Below are positions 1 through 10,554 of a DNA stretch of 64,000 nucleotides, one piece after another. Source of the stretch: Margaritifera margaritifera (Eukaryota > Mollusca > Bivalvia > Unionida > Margaritiferidae). Each line of letters begins with the position of its first letter. Position 1 is the stretch's first letter. The stretch lies in contig JAQPZY010001346.1 of assembly GCA_029931535.1 (NCBI GenBank), forward strand, positions 620,001 to 684,000, in the 5' to 3' direction. The translations under genes and the position numbers were made by a program. The notes under the pieces were generated by a model that saw only the letters and a list, made by a program, of their open reading frames with translations, did no database searches and had not been told where the DNA came from.

Positions 1-153
1 CTTGTTGTTGCGATATCTTTTGAGAACAAATAACACAAGCGTGTTGCTTCACTTTATTCACACAACTCCCACAACCTTGAGCATGCGTATATGGTACATA
101 ACCTATAGTCTATTACAAGTATGTGAAATGTGGTCTATTTCAATATTACTTCA
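1..153 (-). repeat. 3' LTR of the Ty3/gypsy element (partial)
   Basis: Matches 6358-6510 at about 95% identity. The window starts 19 bases inside the LTR as read on +. On the - strand it begins TGAAGTAATATTG immediately after a purine tract, as expected for a 3' LTR. Confidence 0.9.
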
Positions 154-169
154 TTTCCCTCCTTTTCTT
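154..169 (-). other. Polypurine tract
   Basis: Read on the - strand this is AAGAAAAGGAGGGAAA, directly abutting the TG start of the 3' LTR. This is the plus-strand primer site of LTR retroelements. Confidence 0.8.
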
Positions 170-491
170 GTTATTTTGGTTCATGAAAATGTTTAAGTGT
201 AGTCAACTTTTCGAAAACAGAACTGAATAAGTTGTATTACAACTTCAACATTACAAATTTATAATCATTGCAACATTATAATAAATTCTGTAATATGACA
301 AGACAGTAGTCAATGGTCTTTATTTACTTCAATCAAGTGTTCAATAATATTTAAAAATGATGATCTAAAACTATGCTATATTCATCTTAATAACCTAACT
401 GTTCTCACAGGTTAACCATCTTGTATGCACTTTCGAAAATTGAATCCAGTTCTTATCAGTCTTATTATTCACTCACTGCTCCATTCATTTA

Positions 492-1782
492 TCACTTGCT
501 TATCCATTGATCATCAGGATATCGTGTACAAGCTTTCACCTCTCTTCCAGACCATGTTACATAAGGGGCATTTGATCTAATGGTTTGTTCTGGCATGCTT
601 GATTCCATAAGCGTTCTATTTAAATTGGGTTCTCCAGCGGTATTCGTTTGGGTTGTACAGTTCAATGGTTCATTTCTAGGACACCAAAATATTTGCAGCA
701 AATGGGGTTATCTCTGACAACTTTTCCTTGGTTTTATTGAGTAACCGTCTGTTTCGGTGGTATATGCCACCATCCTTAGTTTGATCGGAATATGACCTAT
801 TATTGTGAACTTTGATAATTTTAGCGGGTTTCCAGATTTTACCAAATTGAACTCTGACCTTGTCATTTATATGGATAGGTTCCAATTCTCTGGATGACCT
901 GTCAAAATATTTTTTTTTGCATGCTTTTTAATTGCTGCATTTTTTTTTTTACAATACTTGGGTTCACGGTCATGGGTTTGAGAAGCATGTCTGTTATTGG
1001 CAATACGGATTTGGTTTTCCTATCCAGTAACAGCTGAGCTGGGGAGTAGCCACAATCAAGGGGAGAATTCCTATATTCAAAAATAGCAAGATAGGGGTCT
1101 TGCTTGCTGTCCTTTGCTTTTTGAAACAGTCTTTTGATAATGGAAACTTTTTTCTGCTAATCCATTTGACATGGCATGTAATGGGCTTGAGGTCGTGTGC
1201 TCGAATCCCCATTCTTTCGCAAAATTAGCGAATTCTTCGGATGAGTACTGTGGACCATTATCGCTTACGCAGACTGCACATATGCCATTATGAGACGTGC
1301 ACTTTCAATTTTCATATAACTGTCGAGCTAAGAGTGTCTGGTAAAAGGTCGACTTCAAAGAAATGACTATAATAGTCAACAGTCAGAAGGTAATATTTAC
1401 CATCAAAAGTGAAAATGTCAGTACCAATTTTCTGATATGGCCTTTGTGGAAATTCATGCAGGATTAAGGGTTCCTTAGCATTCGAGTTCCTATGAGTCAA
1501 ACATACTGAACAGTGCAATACGTGGTCAGTGATTTCTTTGGACGTTTCGGGCCAAAAAATATTATCTTTGGCATGCTCTAATGTCTTATTTACACTGAGG
1601 TGTCCGAGGTGAACTGTCTGTATCATTTCCTGTCTGAGTGGTCTCAGCACGATTAGCTTTTGGCCTCTAAAAATTAGGCCGTCTTCTACGGAGAGTTCAT
1701 CTCTATGATTCCAGAATTTGAGTACAACTGGATTACAATCTGTGCGACAATTCGGCCATCCTTGAACTATATTCTGTATCAA
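492..1782 (-). pseudogene. Ty3/gypsy integrase relic
   Basis: Integrase region of pol, broken into several frames. An HLGH...CSVC zinc-binding domain lies near 1500-1660. The catalytic triad is visible: D in GTDIF (codon 1417-1419), D in SDNGPQYS (codon 1260-1262) and E in SNGLAEK (codon 1152-1154). The last two are separated by exactly 35 codons in one frame, the DD35E spacing. The C-terminal part (about 676-885) has the IWKPAKIIK...YHRNRR type segment, followed by a SGREVKACTRY tail ending in a stop at 492-494. Frameshifts near 1210-1310 and 700-990 inactivate it. Confidence 0.85.
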
Positions 1783-1815
1783 AGTTTGCGTTTGCTGGTC
1801 GTTTTTGACAGTGTT

Positions 1816-2592
1816 TCATAGTGATTCCAATTGTCGGTCTGTTACAAACAACTGTTGTTTTATGGTATGTAGATGTAAGTCAAGGCCTTCAATCAAATCA
1901 GGATATGTTTCTGGTAATGACTGTCTTGACAAATAGTCGCTTATAGGTAAATCCTTGCTGCTAACATGGTGTACTTCAATGTCGTATTTCTGCAGCTGTA
2001 ACATCATTCGCTGAAGGCAAGTAGGAGCTGCAGAAAGGGGTTTCTTCATTATAAGCTCCAGGGGTTTATGGTCGGAATGTACCCATATGTGTCTAGCAAA
2101 CACTAATTGGTGAAAACGTTTGCAGCCAAAAAGTATAGCCAAAAGTTCTTTTTCAGTCTGTGCATAGCGTATTTCTGTTTTTGTCAAACTCTTAGATGCA
2201 AACAGTATAGGCCGGCCATCTTGCAGTATACAGGCATCGAGGCCAGATTTTGATGCATCAACCTCGAATGTCAATGGTTTGTCTCGATCGAAGTACGCAA
2301 GCACTGGGGCTTGCGTAATGATATCTTTGACCTTTTGGAATGCCTTTGTCTGTGGTTCATCCAAAAAAAAATCAACGTCTTTTTTTAAGAGCGATCGTAA
2401 ATGGCTTGTGACATCGGCTAAATTTGGTGCGAATTTCGCCAGATAGTTAACCATCCATAACAGGTTCTCTAATTTGGCGCGATTTTCAGGAGCCTTTAAT
2501 TTAACAATGGCCTTGACCTTGCTTGGGTCAGATTTCAGGCCCGAAGCGCTAATGATATGACCGAAAAATGGTACTTCAGTTACGCCTATCAT
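1816..2592 (-). pseudogene. Ty3/gypsy RT thumb and RNase H relic
   Basis: An open stretch of 258 codons. The early part carries the FFGHIISASGLKSDPSKV connection typical of Ty3/gypsy RT. Then comes RNase H with TFEVDAS (first Asp), the E of the TEKELLAI segment and HSDHKPLE (further catalytic Asp). The DYLSRQ segment marks the RNase H end. It is one frame away from the upstream RT piece (stop at 2589-2591), so a frameshift separates palm from thumb. It would act in the cytoplasmic particle to degrade template RNA. Confidence 0.85.
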
Positions 2593-3300
2593 GCTTTGTC
2601 TTGATTGAAACGCACACCATTAGAACGTGCACGTTCAAGCACTTTGGTCAGCATGTCATCGTCCTCATGTCGAGAGCGTCCCCATACCAATATGTCGTCG
2701 ACAATGCATGTAACATTTGATAAACCATCAAAAATTTCATCAGTTTTCAGTTGAAAACTCTCCTGTGAGCTTTTAATACCAAATTTTAATCTAAGATAGC
2801 GGTACATCTGAATGGAGTACTGAATGTTGTGAGGAATGACTTGTCATCCAATTTGACGCTCCAGTATCCGTGTGTACAGTCTAATGTACTGAAATATTGT
2901 GCATCAGTCAGTTTTGCTGTGACGTCATCAATTGTCGACATAGGGTAATGTGGTATGAGTATTGCATCGTTAAGTGCTTTGGGATCCAGGCAAACTCGAA
3001 TTTTACCTGTTTTGGGTTTTTGCATGACCACAAGGGAGTTTACCCATTCTATTGGTTCATTAACCCGTTTTATAATATTGGACTCTTCCATCCTCAAAAG
3101 CTCATCTTTAAGCTTTGACTTTAAAGCTTCAGGTACCCTTCGTGGGGGGTTTACAACTGGTGTTGCATTTTGCTTTAGGTGTAACTTGCACTCGTCTGGA
3201 AATAAACCAATTCCTTTAAATAAATCCTTGTGTTTATGTAGATCGGCCAATTTATCCAGGCCAAATTCCTTATCAATAGAGCAGGTCAGCTTAACTTACT
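2589..3300 (-). pseudogene. Ty3/gypsy reverse transcriptase relic
   Basis: Two overlapping frames together cover fingers and palm. 2786-3250 contains VCLDPKALN and FSTLDCTHGYWSVKLDD (first catalytic Asp). 2589-2807 contains LKFGIKSSQESF and CIVDDILVWG, the YxDD-equivalent box with V-D-D. The frame changes at about 2800, where the TPFGRYR-type segment is expected. Upstream, reading continues to about 3300 before it meets the tandem repeat. Lesions: at least two frameshifts. Confidence 0.88.
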
Positions 3301-3332
3301 CGAGATCAAGAGTTGTCTTGAGGCTGATCAAC

Positions 3333-3567
3333 GCTACTGCCTGGCTATCTTCTGTGTAAAAGTGTGTGTTTACAGTGTGGTCATTAACGCTACTGCCTGG
3401 CTATCCTCTATGTAAAAGTGTGTGTTTACAGTGTGGTCATTGTGCTGATTAACACTACTGCCTGGCTATCTACTATGTAAAAGTGTGTGTTTACAGTGTG
3501 GTCATTAATGCTACTGCCTGGCTATCCACTATGTAAAAGTGTCTGTTTACAGTGCGGTCATTGTGCG
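3333..3567. repeat. Four-copy 56/65-bp tandem repeat inside pol
   Basis: The motif CTACTGCCTGGCTATC recurs with starts at about 3333, 3389, 3454 and 3510. Spacings are 56, 65 and 56 bp, the longer unit having an extra nine bases (about TGTGCTGAT). Copies are about 90% alike. It sits between the protease and RT coding parts and disrupts the frame, so it is a post-insertion (or replication-slippage) expansion of pol sequence. Confidence 0.9.
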
Positions 3568-3922
3568 AGCAACACAGCATTATCTTGCCTATCACAGGTA
3601 GAGAATCGCCTGTGTATGAAGTGAGTTTACTTTCTGGGGATACCAAGGGGAGATTTTTCTTTAATTTGTTAAATGTGGTCAAGGGAAGAATATTCACTTG
3701 TGAGCCAGTATCTATTTTGAAACTAACTGGGGTCTGGGTGGGGCCTAGACGTAACTTGATAAATGCACGGTCTGGAAGTGAATGAGATGAATCGCTTACC
3801 ATATCAATGTAGAATTCATTATAATCAGTGTCACTGCCACAAGCACCAAAATCACATCCATTATATGATAGTCCTTGCTCATTATTTGTAATGTTATCAA
3901 CATTTTGTGATGACTTGCACAT
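3491..3922 (-). pseudogene. Ty3/gypsy aspartic protease relic
   Basis: Contains FKIDTGSQVNILPL, the catalytic D-T-G-S motif of retropepsins, followed by LPVIGK and a hydrophobic segment. The C-terminal end is lost into the tandem repeat. It is in the same frame as gag: the codon after gag's CLAK is TGA (3965-3967), and reading on through it gives a second zinc knuckle, CRACDKLNHFARMC (C-x2-C-x4-H-x4-C), and then protease. Gag and protease were therefore originally one frame in this element, or separated by a suppressible stop. Confidence 0.85.
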
Positions 3923-3964
3923 CCTAGCAAAATGGTTTAACTTGTCGCATGCTCTACAAATAAG

Positions 3965-4729
3965 TCATTTTGCCAGGCACTGGGTTTTGTCCTTTTGTAC
4001 TCTATTTCCACAATTACCACATGGTTTAGGTGACTGGATCCATTGTTTTGGCTTAGCGCCGCTGTATTGTTGGGTCTGTGTGATTTGCTTTGTTTGCCAA
4101 CCTGGCCTGCTTCCACCGTGTCTGTACTCATGTTGCGTCTGTGTTGTCCGTCTGATGGCATCAACTTCCGTTTTATTGCCAGACAGCGACATTGACTTCA
4201 TTTGCTGCTGGCAATATTCAAAATTTTGCATTATTTGAATCGCCTTGTCCAAAGTCAACTTGTCCCCTTCATTTATGAGTTTTTCTCTAACTCTCTGGCT
4301 GTTTGTTCTGAAAACAATTCGATCACTGATCATATCGTCCGCATTGTTGAAATTGCAGTATCTTGCTTTCAGGCGAAGGCGCGTGACGTATGAGTCAATT
4401 GATTCAGCACCTTGAATCTCGTTGTAAAAACGGTATCTTGCGAATATCGGATTCAGTTTAGGCTGCACATGGGCCTTAAACCTAGTATAATATGTCACCA
4501 ATTTCTTAGAATCTTCCTCGGAAATTCTACTCCATGTCTTGTAGACTTCGCATCCCTATTCACCTACCCACAACAAAAGATATGACACTTTCTCCGGTTC
4601 TTGCTTAGCCTTCAGAGGTCTATTGAATACATGTATCAATTCCATGTGTAGCTGGAATTTTTCCCATTGCTCGGGGAGGTTTGAAGCTTCCCAGTCCATG
4701 ACTGGCGGTGGAAAGCCAGTTAAATCCAT
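3965..4729 (-). pseudogene. Ty3/gypsy gag relic
   Basis: Reading starts at an ATG at 4727-4729 with MDLTGFPPPVMDWEAS. It continues through one in-frame TAG near 4555 and ends at a TGA at 3965-3967. The capsid-like part includes RYRFYNEIQG and YVTRLRLKARYCNF. The C-terminal region has a degenerate first zinc knuckle starting CGNCGN (the usual His is replaced). The second knuckle lies past the stop. Start choice: the first ATG after the leader, giving the usual gag opening with a conserved W. Confidence 0.8.
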
Positions 4730-5453
4730 TTTCACAATTATAAGGCAGTATCCAATACAGTCCTACCCGTTTATGTCGACATCCTCGGGCCCGAGGAAAT
4801 ATTGTCGACATAAGCGGATGTCGAGATAAGTGTGTGTGTGGGGGGGGGGGGGGCTGAAAAAAGCACATTTCTCTTGGACCTGCATACAAGTTAAATTCAT
4901 CTGTATGGGGTGACCTGTCGTCAGTGAGCAGGATTTACACTTTGAGAAAACAAACAATGGAAATTTTGAGTACATGAAGACAAAACCAGTGTGAAATACA
5001 TTTCTATAGTGACAAATTACATTTTGGTTACCTTTGTGTAATAAAATCCACAATGCGTTAAGTGCATGTATATGAAAAATCCATGAATTCGTGTACGGGT
5101 CTCATGTTAGAAAATGTATGCATCGGTCACATCCTGATAGGAAACACATGTATAAAAAATGGTTGTCCTCATTTGATCTAACACGTCTACAGAATTCACT
5201 ATGATATTCATTATCACCAGTAGCACATGGTTGCATAGTTGTTATTTACATGCTACAAAGTACATGTACATGTACTTAAATTGACCTAGATTTTGGTCAG
5301 CCTGAAACAATACATGTTCCCATCTTACTAAGGCTACCAATATATTTATTTACGGAAGTCATCGTGAAAAGTACATAAAATTGAACAATAGATATGCGGC
5401 TGATATGATTAATTTACCTTTCTTTATAGACTCAGAAGCTTTCATCCATCTAG

Positions 5454-5546
5454 ACCAACAAGTTGTTCTACTCCTTTTTCTTTTTTTTTTTTTTTTACTG
5501 GTCTGCCACCAGTAAAAAAAAAAAAGGTGGAAAACAACTTGTTGGT
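5454..5546. repeat. Hairpin within pogo-like element
   Basis: Arms ACCAACAAGTTGTT (5454-5467) and AACAACTTGTTGGT (5533-5546) enclose poly-T/ACTGGT and ACCAGT/poly-A inner arms around a 5-base loop. It cuts into the transposase relic. Confidence 0.8.
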
Positions 5547-5674
5547 TGTTTAAGTGAAAAGTTTTCACAGACATCTTTGCAAGATGCCCCACCTTCAACT
5601 TCCTTAACAGCCAGATATTTAGTTTCCAGAGACTGTAAATTTAATCTGTGTTTTACGTTGCCGTTGGTAGCCAT
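5495..5674 (-). pseudogene. Pogo-like transposase N-terminal (CENP-B type HTH) relic
   Basis: Starts MATNGNVKHRLNL and includes KYLAVKEVEGGASCKDV and CENFSLKQPTS. This resembles the first helix-turn-helix of CENP-B/pogo transposases (a basic stretch, then K-xx-E-G-as-xx-V-xx-F-x-xx-stT). Reading collapses into the hairpin at 5454-5546. Only the first ~45 residues remain; the DDE domain is not seen. This supports the pogo assignment made from the TIRs and TA duplication. Confidence 0.6.
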
Positions 5675-5939
5675 CGTAAACATAAATAAAGTTTAAAAAA
5701 AGGAAACTTTCACAGCACAATAAACTTGTTTTAATCACAGATCACTTTGGAAAATGCAACAATCGATCAGATTTCAATGCTTTTATTCAAGTTTGGTGAT
5801 GATTTTTTTTAATGAAGGGTGGATTGTTTTTATTCAACATTGTAACCAGCTTGCTTTGATGAAGGGTACATGCGTTATTTAAGTCGCTGCAAGAGGCCAA
5901 CTTTATAGGACCAAACAAAAGCCTGTTTTTTAATCCACC

Positions 5940-6115
5940 GAGACATTAAAGCCTGGTGACAAGATCAACTAATTGTTGAACAAAGTACAGGTCGGAACTG
6001 GCCACTTGTCGACATAAATGATCCGCCGCCGGCAAAATTAAAGCTTGGCGGCAAGATCAACTAATTGTTGAACAAAGTATGGGTTGGAACTGGCAGCTTG
6101 TCGACATAAATGATT
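5940..6115. repeat. Subterminal direct duplication in pogo-like element
   Basis: Two ~95-bp copies share GATCAACTAATTGTTGAACA and end in TTGTCGACATAAATGAT. Repeated subterminal motifs of this type can be transposase-binding arrays. Confidence 0.7.
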
Positions 6116-6321
6116 AGAAAACAAAGGATTGTTCAAGCTGGGACCAAGGGCTTCTGTCGACATGTACGTTTATTTTTTATCTCGACGTCGACATAAGCAT
6201 GACAAATTTGGTAGTAATAGTAGACCAAGGGACCGGGACATTGTTTCTTTGTCGACATAGGCGGCTTGTCGACATAAGTGATGTCGATATAAGTGGGTAG
6301 GACTGTAGTTAGGATGGTAGA

Positions 6322-6338
6322 CCCCACATCTGACACCA
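6322..6338 (-). other. Primer-binding site of Ty3/gypsy element
   Basis: On the - strand, directly after the 5' LTR, the sequence reads TGGTGTCAGATGTGGGG. It begins with TGG, the complement of a tRNA CCA end. The tRNA identity is not certain. Confidence 0.75.
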
Positions 6339-6510
6339 TGTAATGTTTGGTGGTTTTCTTGTTGTTCCAATAAATTTAGAGAACAAATAACACAAGCGTG
6401 TTGCTTCACTTTATTCACACAACTCCCACAACCTTGAGCATGCGTATATGGTACATAACCTATAGTCTATTACAAGTATGTGAAATATAGTCTATTTCAA
6501 TATTACTACA
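6339..6510 (-). repeat. 5' LTR of the Ty3/gypsy element
   Basis: 172 bp; on the - strand it starts TGTAGTAATATTG and ends CATTACA, so the ends are TG...CA. It matches the left LTR. Confidence 0.9.
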
Positions 6511-6939
6511 AACACCCAAGATAAACTTTCATTGATGGACACTTTCATTTGCAGTGAGTAATATTTTCATATTTTCTAATTATTAAAATCCATCTAAATT
6601 TAGATACAGTAATAAAAAAATGAAATGGTAAAACAGATTGCATACCACATAGTTCTGGATGATAATAGTGGCATGAAAACATTAAATAAATCTTCACTGA
6701 CAGTATTTTGCAAACCATAGATTCATGTAATTCTTTTGTATCGTGCCCCTAAAAGTTGAACCAGTTTGCATAATTTGCATTTTCAGTATTTAAAAAAATG
6801 TTGACTTATAAGCAGTTGTATATGGTAGACATTACATATGAAATCTATGAGTGTATTTGTGGTTATGAACACTTATAAAATCAAATATTATAGTGGAGGA
6901 GTCTGTCCTTATAGTTTATCTGTTTTCTCTCTGATCCAG
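6511..6939. other. Intron, no recognised content
   Basis: AT-rich non-coding sequence between the Ty3 element and the first identified RNF213-like exon. A pyrimidine-rich tract ends in an AG at 6938-6939. Nothing else is recognisable. Confidence 0.6.
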
Positions 6940-7147
6940 ATCTTTCATGGATGAACACCCAAAGGAAGAGGTACTCATTTTGGTTCAGTGTGATTCAGGT
7001 GACACTAATGCCAGCTTGGTGGCATGTACCAGATACTGTATTCTGGATGTACACCAACAGATGAAGACCAGACGGACAGCTCCCTGTCATGTTGTTTTCA
7101 TTATACAGCTACCCAGGATTGCAGGGGGATGTTTTACTGGATTCCAA
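6940..7147 (+). CDS. RNF213-like: RNF213-like E3 ligase, exon 1 of 9 seen here
   Basis: Acceptor ctctgatccag at 6929-6939 and donor gtaaga at 7148. The exon supplies one base to finish a codon, then 69 codons, ending in phase 0. The protein has EEVLILVQCDSGDTNASLVA and VVFIIQLPRIAGGCFTGFQ. RNF213 orthologues have a matching hydrophobic strand pair at this place, followed directly by the V-H-I-D-D-L block that the next exon encodes. RNF213 is a giant AAA+/RING ubiquitin ligase acting on the cytosolic face of membranes, lipid droplets and intracellular microbes. The upstream exons, with most of the AAA+ core, lie left of the window. Confidence 0.85.
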
Positions 7148-7365
7148 GTAAGAATCAATAGCTATATTGTTTCACTATATTGCTATCCAGGATTGCATGT
7201 GGATATTTTACTGAATTCCAGGTCAGTAGAAATGTTTTCTTCATTATCCAGTTTCTCAGGATTGCCAAGTTTTTCTCCCAGAATTCCAGATGAGTATAAA
7301 TAGCAGTTTTGTTTTCAGCTGTCCAGGATTTCATAGGCTGTTTTACTGGAATCCCAGCAACAATT
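7105..7365 (+). repeat. Degenerate tandem copies of the exon 1 3' end and its donor
   Basis: The block CAGGATTGCAGGGGGATGTTTTACTGGATTCCA with its donor (7120-7155) is followed by three decayed copies at about 7174-7225, 7240-7290 and 7313-7365. Each retains ...CCAGGATT...TTTTACTG-AATTCCAG or a close variant. Spacing is about 65-72 bp. Copy 2 keeps a GT at its donor position (ccaggtcagt). Confidence 0.75.
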
Positions 7366-10300
7366 TAGTTTCTCTGTTTCTTAATTACAGTAAAAATTAA
7401 TAGGCATTAGATTCATTAAAATTAAACAGCTCCTACATGGCACCTTTTTTTTAATTGTCAACAGTATATTTTATGTAAATAGGAAGAAATAGGCAATTTT
7501 ATGGGCTATAACCCATTACTGCATAGTGATACTTTTTTATGCTAAACCCAATACTGTATAATGTCAATTTTTGACGCCTTTCATGACAAACCCAATTACG
7601 ATATCCAGTATTAATAAAATACAGTTTTAACATCCACAACCATCACTCATTTGGGTGACAAAATAAATCCGGAAAGTAAATATGAAGTAAATCATTAGTT
7701 TAATTACAGGATTAAAGCAACTGTGAAGTTCAGTCTACACTCATCCATTCTACGTAACAATGTGTCTGCCATTTGTAAACAGTAAACGTGCTCAGTATCC
7801 TGTGGTTGCAACATGAATTCATTTGGATATTTTACTATTATGGGTGAATTTTTTTTTATAATATAGATGAGAACATCCTATTCTTTGAACCAGTTCAGTT
7901 AATAATTATCAAAGTTCCGCCATACATGTGACAGAACAAGGACATCAGATCAATAGGATTTCTTATTGACATACATTTTACATGTTTTGAGATGATTGAA
8001 AGCAAAACAAGTGCATTTTTTTCCATAGTATGTATTCTCTTCATATTAAAAGTAAAACAGCAGGTTTTGAACATAAATCAGATTCTAATGGAAAAAGTTA
8101 TAACAATAATTAATTAATATGAGTCAGTGTATTGTCAGTTAAATGAAAAGGAAGAGTTGTATATCTTATAGTTCAATGCAAAGATTTTTAAAAATAAAAT
8201 CCACCTGCATTTTTAGTTTCCTTTACAAGTGTATTGCCTGGTTACCAGTGATGACATTCATTGTGATTATTAAGTTTCACACTTATCAGACTCTGGTGGT
8301 GTCAGCATACATGTATGTCTTGTAATGTAATTTTTTCCCCCATATATTATTTTACAACCACTTTGCATGAAACACAATGCAAACTCAGGACCTTTGCTAC
8401 TCGGCAGTGCTGACTTGAACTCTGATTTCCAAGCATCGTTCATTTCTAATAATTTTTAGCTGATGTTGGTTTTTTTTAGCATTGGGAGAAACTTCACATT
8501 TTGGCATTTTGATATGAATTGACCAAACAAGATAAGAGCTTCCCTTAAATATACCTCTTAATACATCTTGAAAAACACAATAATGATTAAACGCGACAAA
8601 AATCAAAAAACTTATGTAAGTGTTTCTGACTAAATCATTTTTTGGTCGATCTCTCATTTTTATCTCACCTCTGCCAAAGATTGGCCGATTTTAAATGAAA
8701 GACTCACAAGCCATGATGGTCCACAGCTTGTTGTGTACACATGTCAGCCATTGTGTAAAAATACTTAATCAGATTAGTAATCACTCAGCATGCATCATTG
8801 CACTGTTTGTTGCACTCATGGAACAGTTCCAGTTTCCAGTAAACTGGTTCTTGCTGGTTTCTGTAATGCGTGGATAAAACACATAAAAATGCCTATTTTT
8901 TTCAATTTTTTTTTTAATCTTCTATTTTTCAAAGGCTGTAGATTTCAACTATAGAACAATATGTTTGATAGACAGCCTTTAAAACTCTATTTTTGCCCAG
9001 TCACCAATAGAATCACATGCATATTCCACCAAGATAGATTCAAGCAATTTCAAACTTTGAGGCCATGTGCTTAAAGTACAATACTGACATGTGTTTACTG
9101 CCTAAGTTTATATTGACCATTGTAGCAAAAAGATATGTCCAAGAATCACTGATTTCTCCAAAGTTTGGATTTTTTATATTTCGTATACATTTAGTTGCTA
9201 ATTTTAATACCTAGCAGTACAAAACGCATACAAATAAAGTTCTTGAATATTTGTCTTTTATTAGAAACAAAGAAAAACCATTCGTCACATGGCATGGCAA
9301 ACTCTGTTCAACTTCTCCTAAGAAATGTTAGTGCATGGTTATCATTGTAAAAGAAGAATTTTTCTTTAGAGAAACATGTTTCCATACTTTTAAATCTTTA
9401 TTTAATGTCACATGTCATTTTTCAATCATTGTTTATAATTTGTTGAATTTTACAAGACAGTGATTTACGATAGTCTAGAGTCCCCCACTGAGTGAATCAA
9501 GTGCTGCACAGTTCAAAAACCATTAAAATCATTGCATATAGATTGCAAATCAAGACTGGTTTCATGCTCATTCAGGTTTCTTATATCCCAGCTTTTCAGA
9601 GATCTACTAAAATTTATTTCCTAATTAGTATCATTTTTAAATTACTGCTGCCAAGAACACATTTTAAGTTGGTTTGTGCTTGTATAATGAGAGGGGTAGG
9701 AGGGTTAGCAGGTTATCAGATTTAAAAATCTGACAACTCTTTTTGGGGTATAAGAAAAGGATAAAACTAAACCAGAACTCTTGTTTTTCATTATAAAGTG
9801 GTAAGGGAATGAGATAAATTAATTTTATATTGATCTTTAAATAACGTATTCATAAAAATAACAATGATCATACTTCATGAAGAAAAAATATTGTGAGCTG
9901 TATGACACTTTATCATTTAAGTTCAGTTTCATGATTTTGCTCAGAAATTTGTGGAATTTCAACTTAACAGAATATAAAACAATATTTTGTATTTGGTCCT
10001 GATGTTTTCCATCTTTAAGGTCATCATTTTTTTCCAATAAACTAAAACCAGTCTACTCTCAAAGCCAAAACAAATTTGGGTCCCAAATTTTAATTTTACA
10101 CTAAAGACCCTGACGAAATTTGCCTCAAACTTATAAATGCATTTTAGCTGCTAAATTCCATAAAACAATATGGTCCAAAAATAGCTTATGGTCATGCATT
10201 AAGTAAAACACACACCTGACACATGATGGGCCAGATTATTTATGGTTAGCAAATACTGTAGTAGATTTATTGCCAAGTCAGTCACCCAGAAATGTCCTAA

Positions 10301-10554
10301 GTGCATATGAAGTAAAAACAATACTTGACACATGTGCAGATTAGAGCCCACATTAGGTTAATCCAGAGTCATACAGAAGACCTAGCTTTGAAGATAAATT
10401 GTGAATTACTAAACACTTGCAGATAAGTCTGTTAAGAAAGATTATGTTTATCTGCTTATTATCTAATCATGTTTGATGTTATTCTTGTGTATAAATGATC
10501 AATACAACTTTTTTTTTTTTTCAAAATTAAATACCCAGGCCTTTCATGTTTGTA
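7366..10554. other. Intron, no recognised element
   Basis: About 3.2 kb of AT-rich sequence with no convincing exon, TIR pair or TE coding relic. Only poly-T runs and short homopolymers were noted. Confidence 0.5.

Larger units (their letters stand above)
4758..6305. mobile_element. Nested pogo-like (Tc1/mariner) transposon
   Basis: Inverted termini: left starts CAGTCCTACCCGTTTATG, and the right end read in reverse is CAGTCCTACCCACTTATA. The element is flanked by TA at 4756-4757 and 6306-6307, the Tc1/mariner target duplication. GTCGACATAA motifs recur in both subterminal zones. Length 1548 bp. It carries a relic of a CENP-B/pogo type transposase N-terminus on the - strand. It interrupts the Ty3 leader and so is younger than that insertion. 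Confidence 0.88.
1..6510 (-). mobile_element. Degenerate Ty3/gypsy LTR retrotransposon
   Basis: Element on the - strand with order 5' LTR (6339-6510), primer-binding site, gag, protease, reverse transcriptase, RNase H, integrase, polypurine tract and 3' LTR (1-153, cut by the window edge). Protease before RT and integrase last is the Ty3/gypsy order. Gag-pol is broken by at least two in-frame stops and several frameshifts. A pogo-like transposon (4758-6305) sits between the 5' LTR and gag, so the copy is dead. The two LTRs differ at about 8 of 153 aligned positions, implying moderate age. The left target duplication is outside the window. Confidence 0.9.

Noticed and set aside
1..196. Open frame at the left edge on +
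   Set aside because: Lies antisense within the LTR of the Ty3 element.
8397..8657. 86-codon open frame on the - strand
   Set aside because: No recognisable motif, no splice-border pattern and no repeat homology; length is not unusual for a chance frame in this composition.
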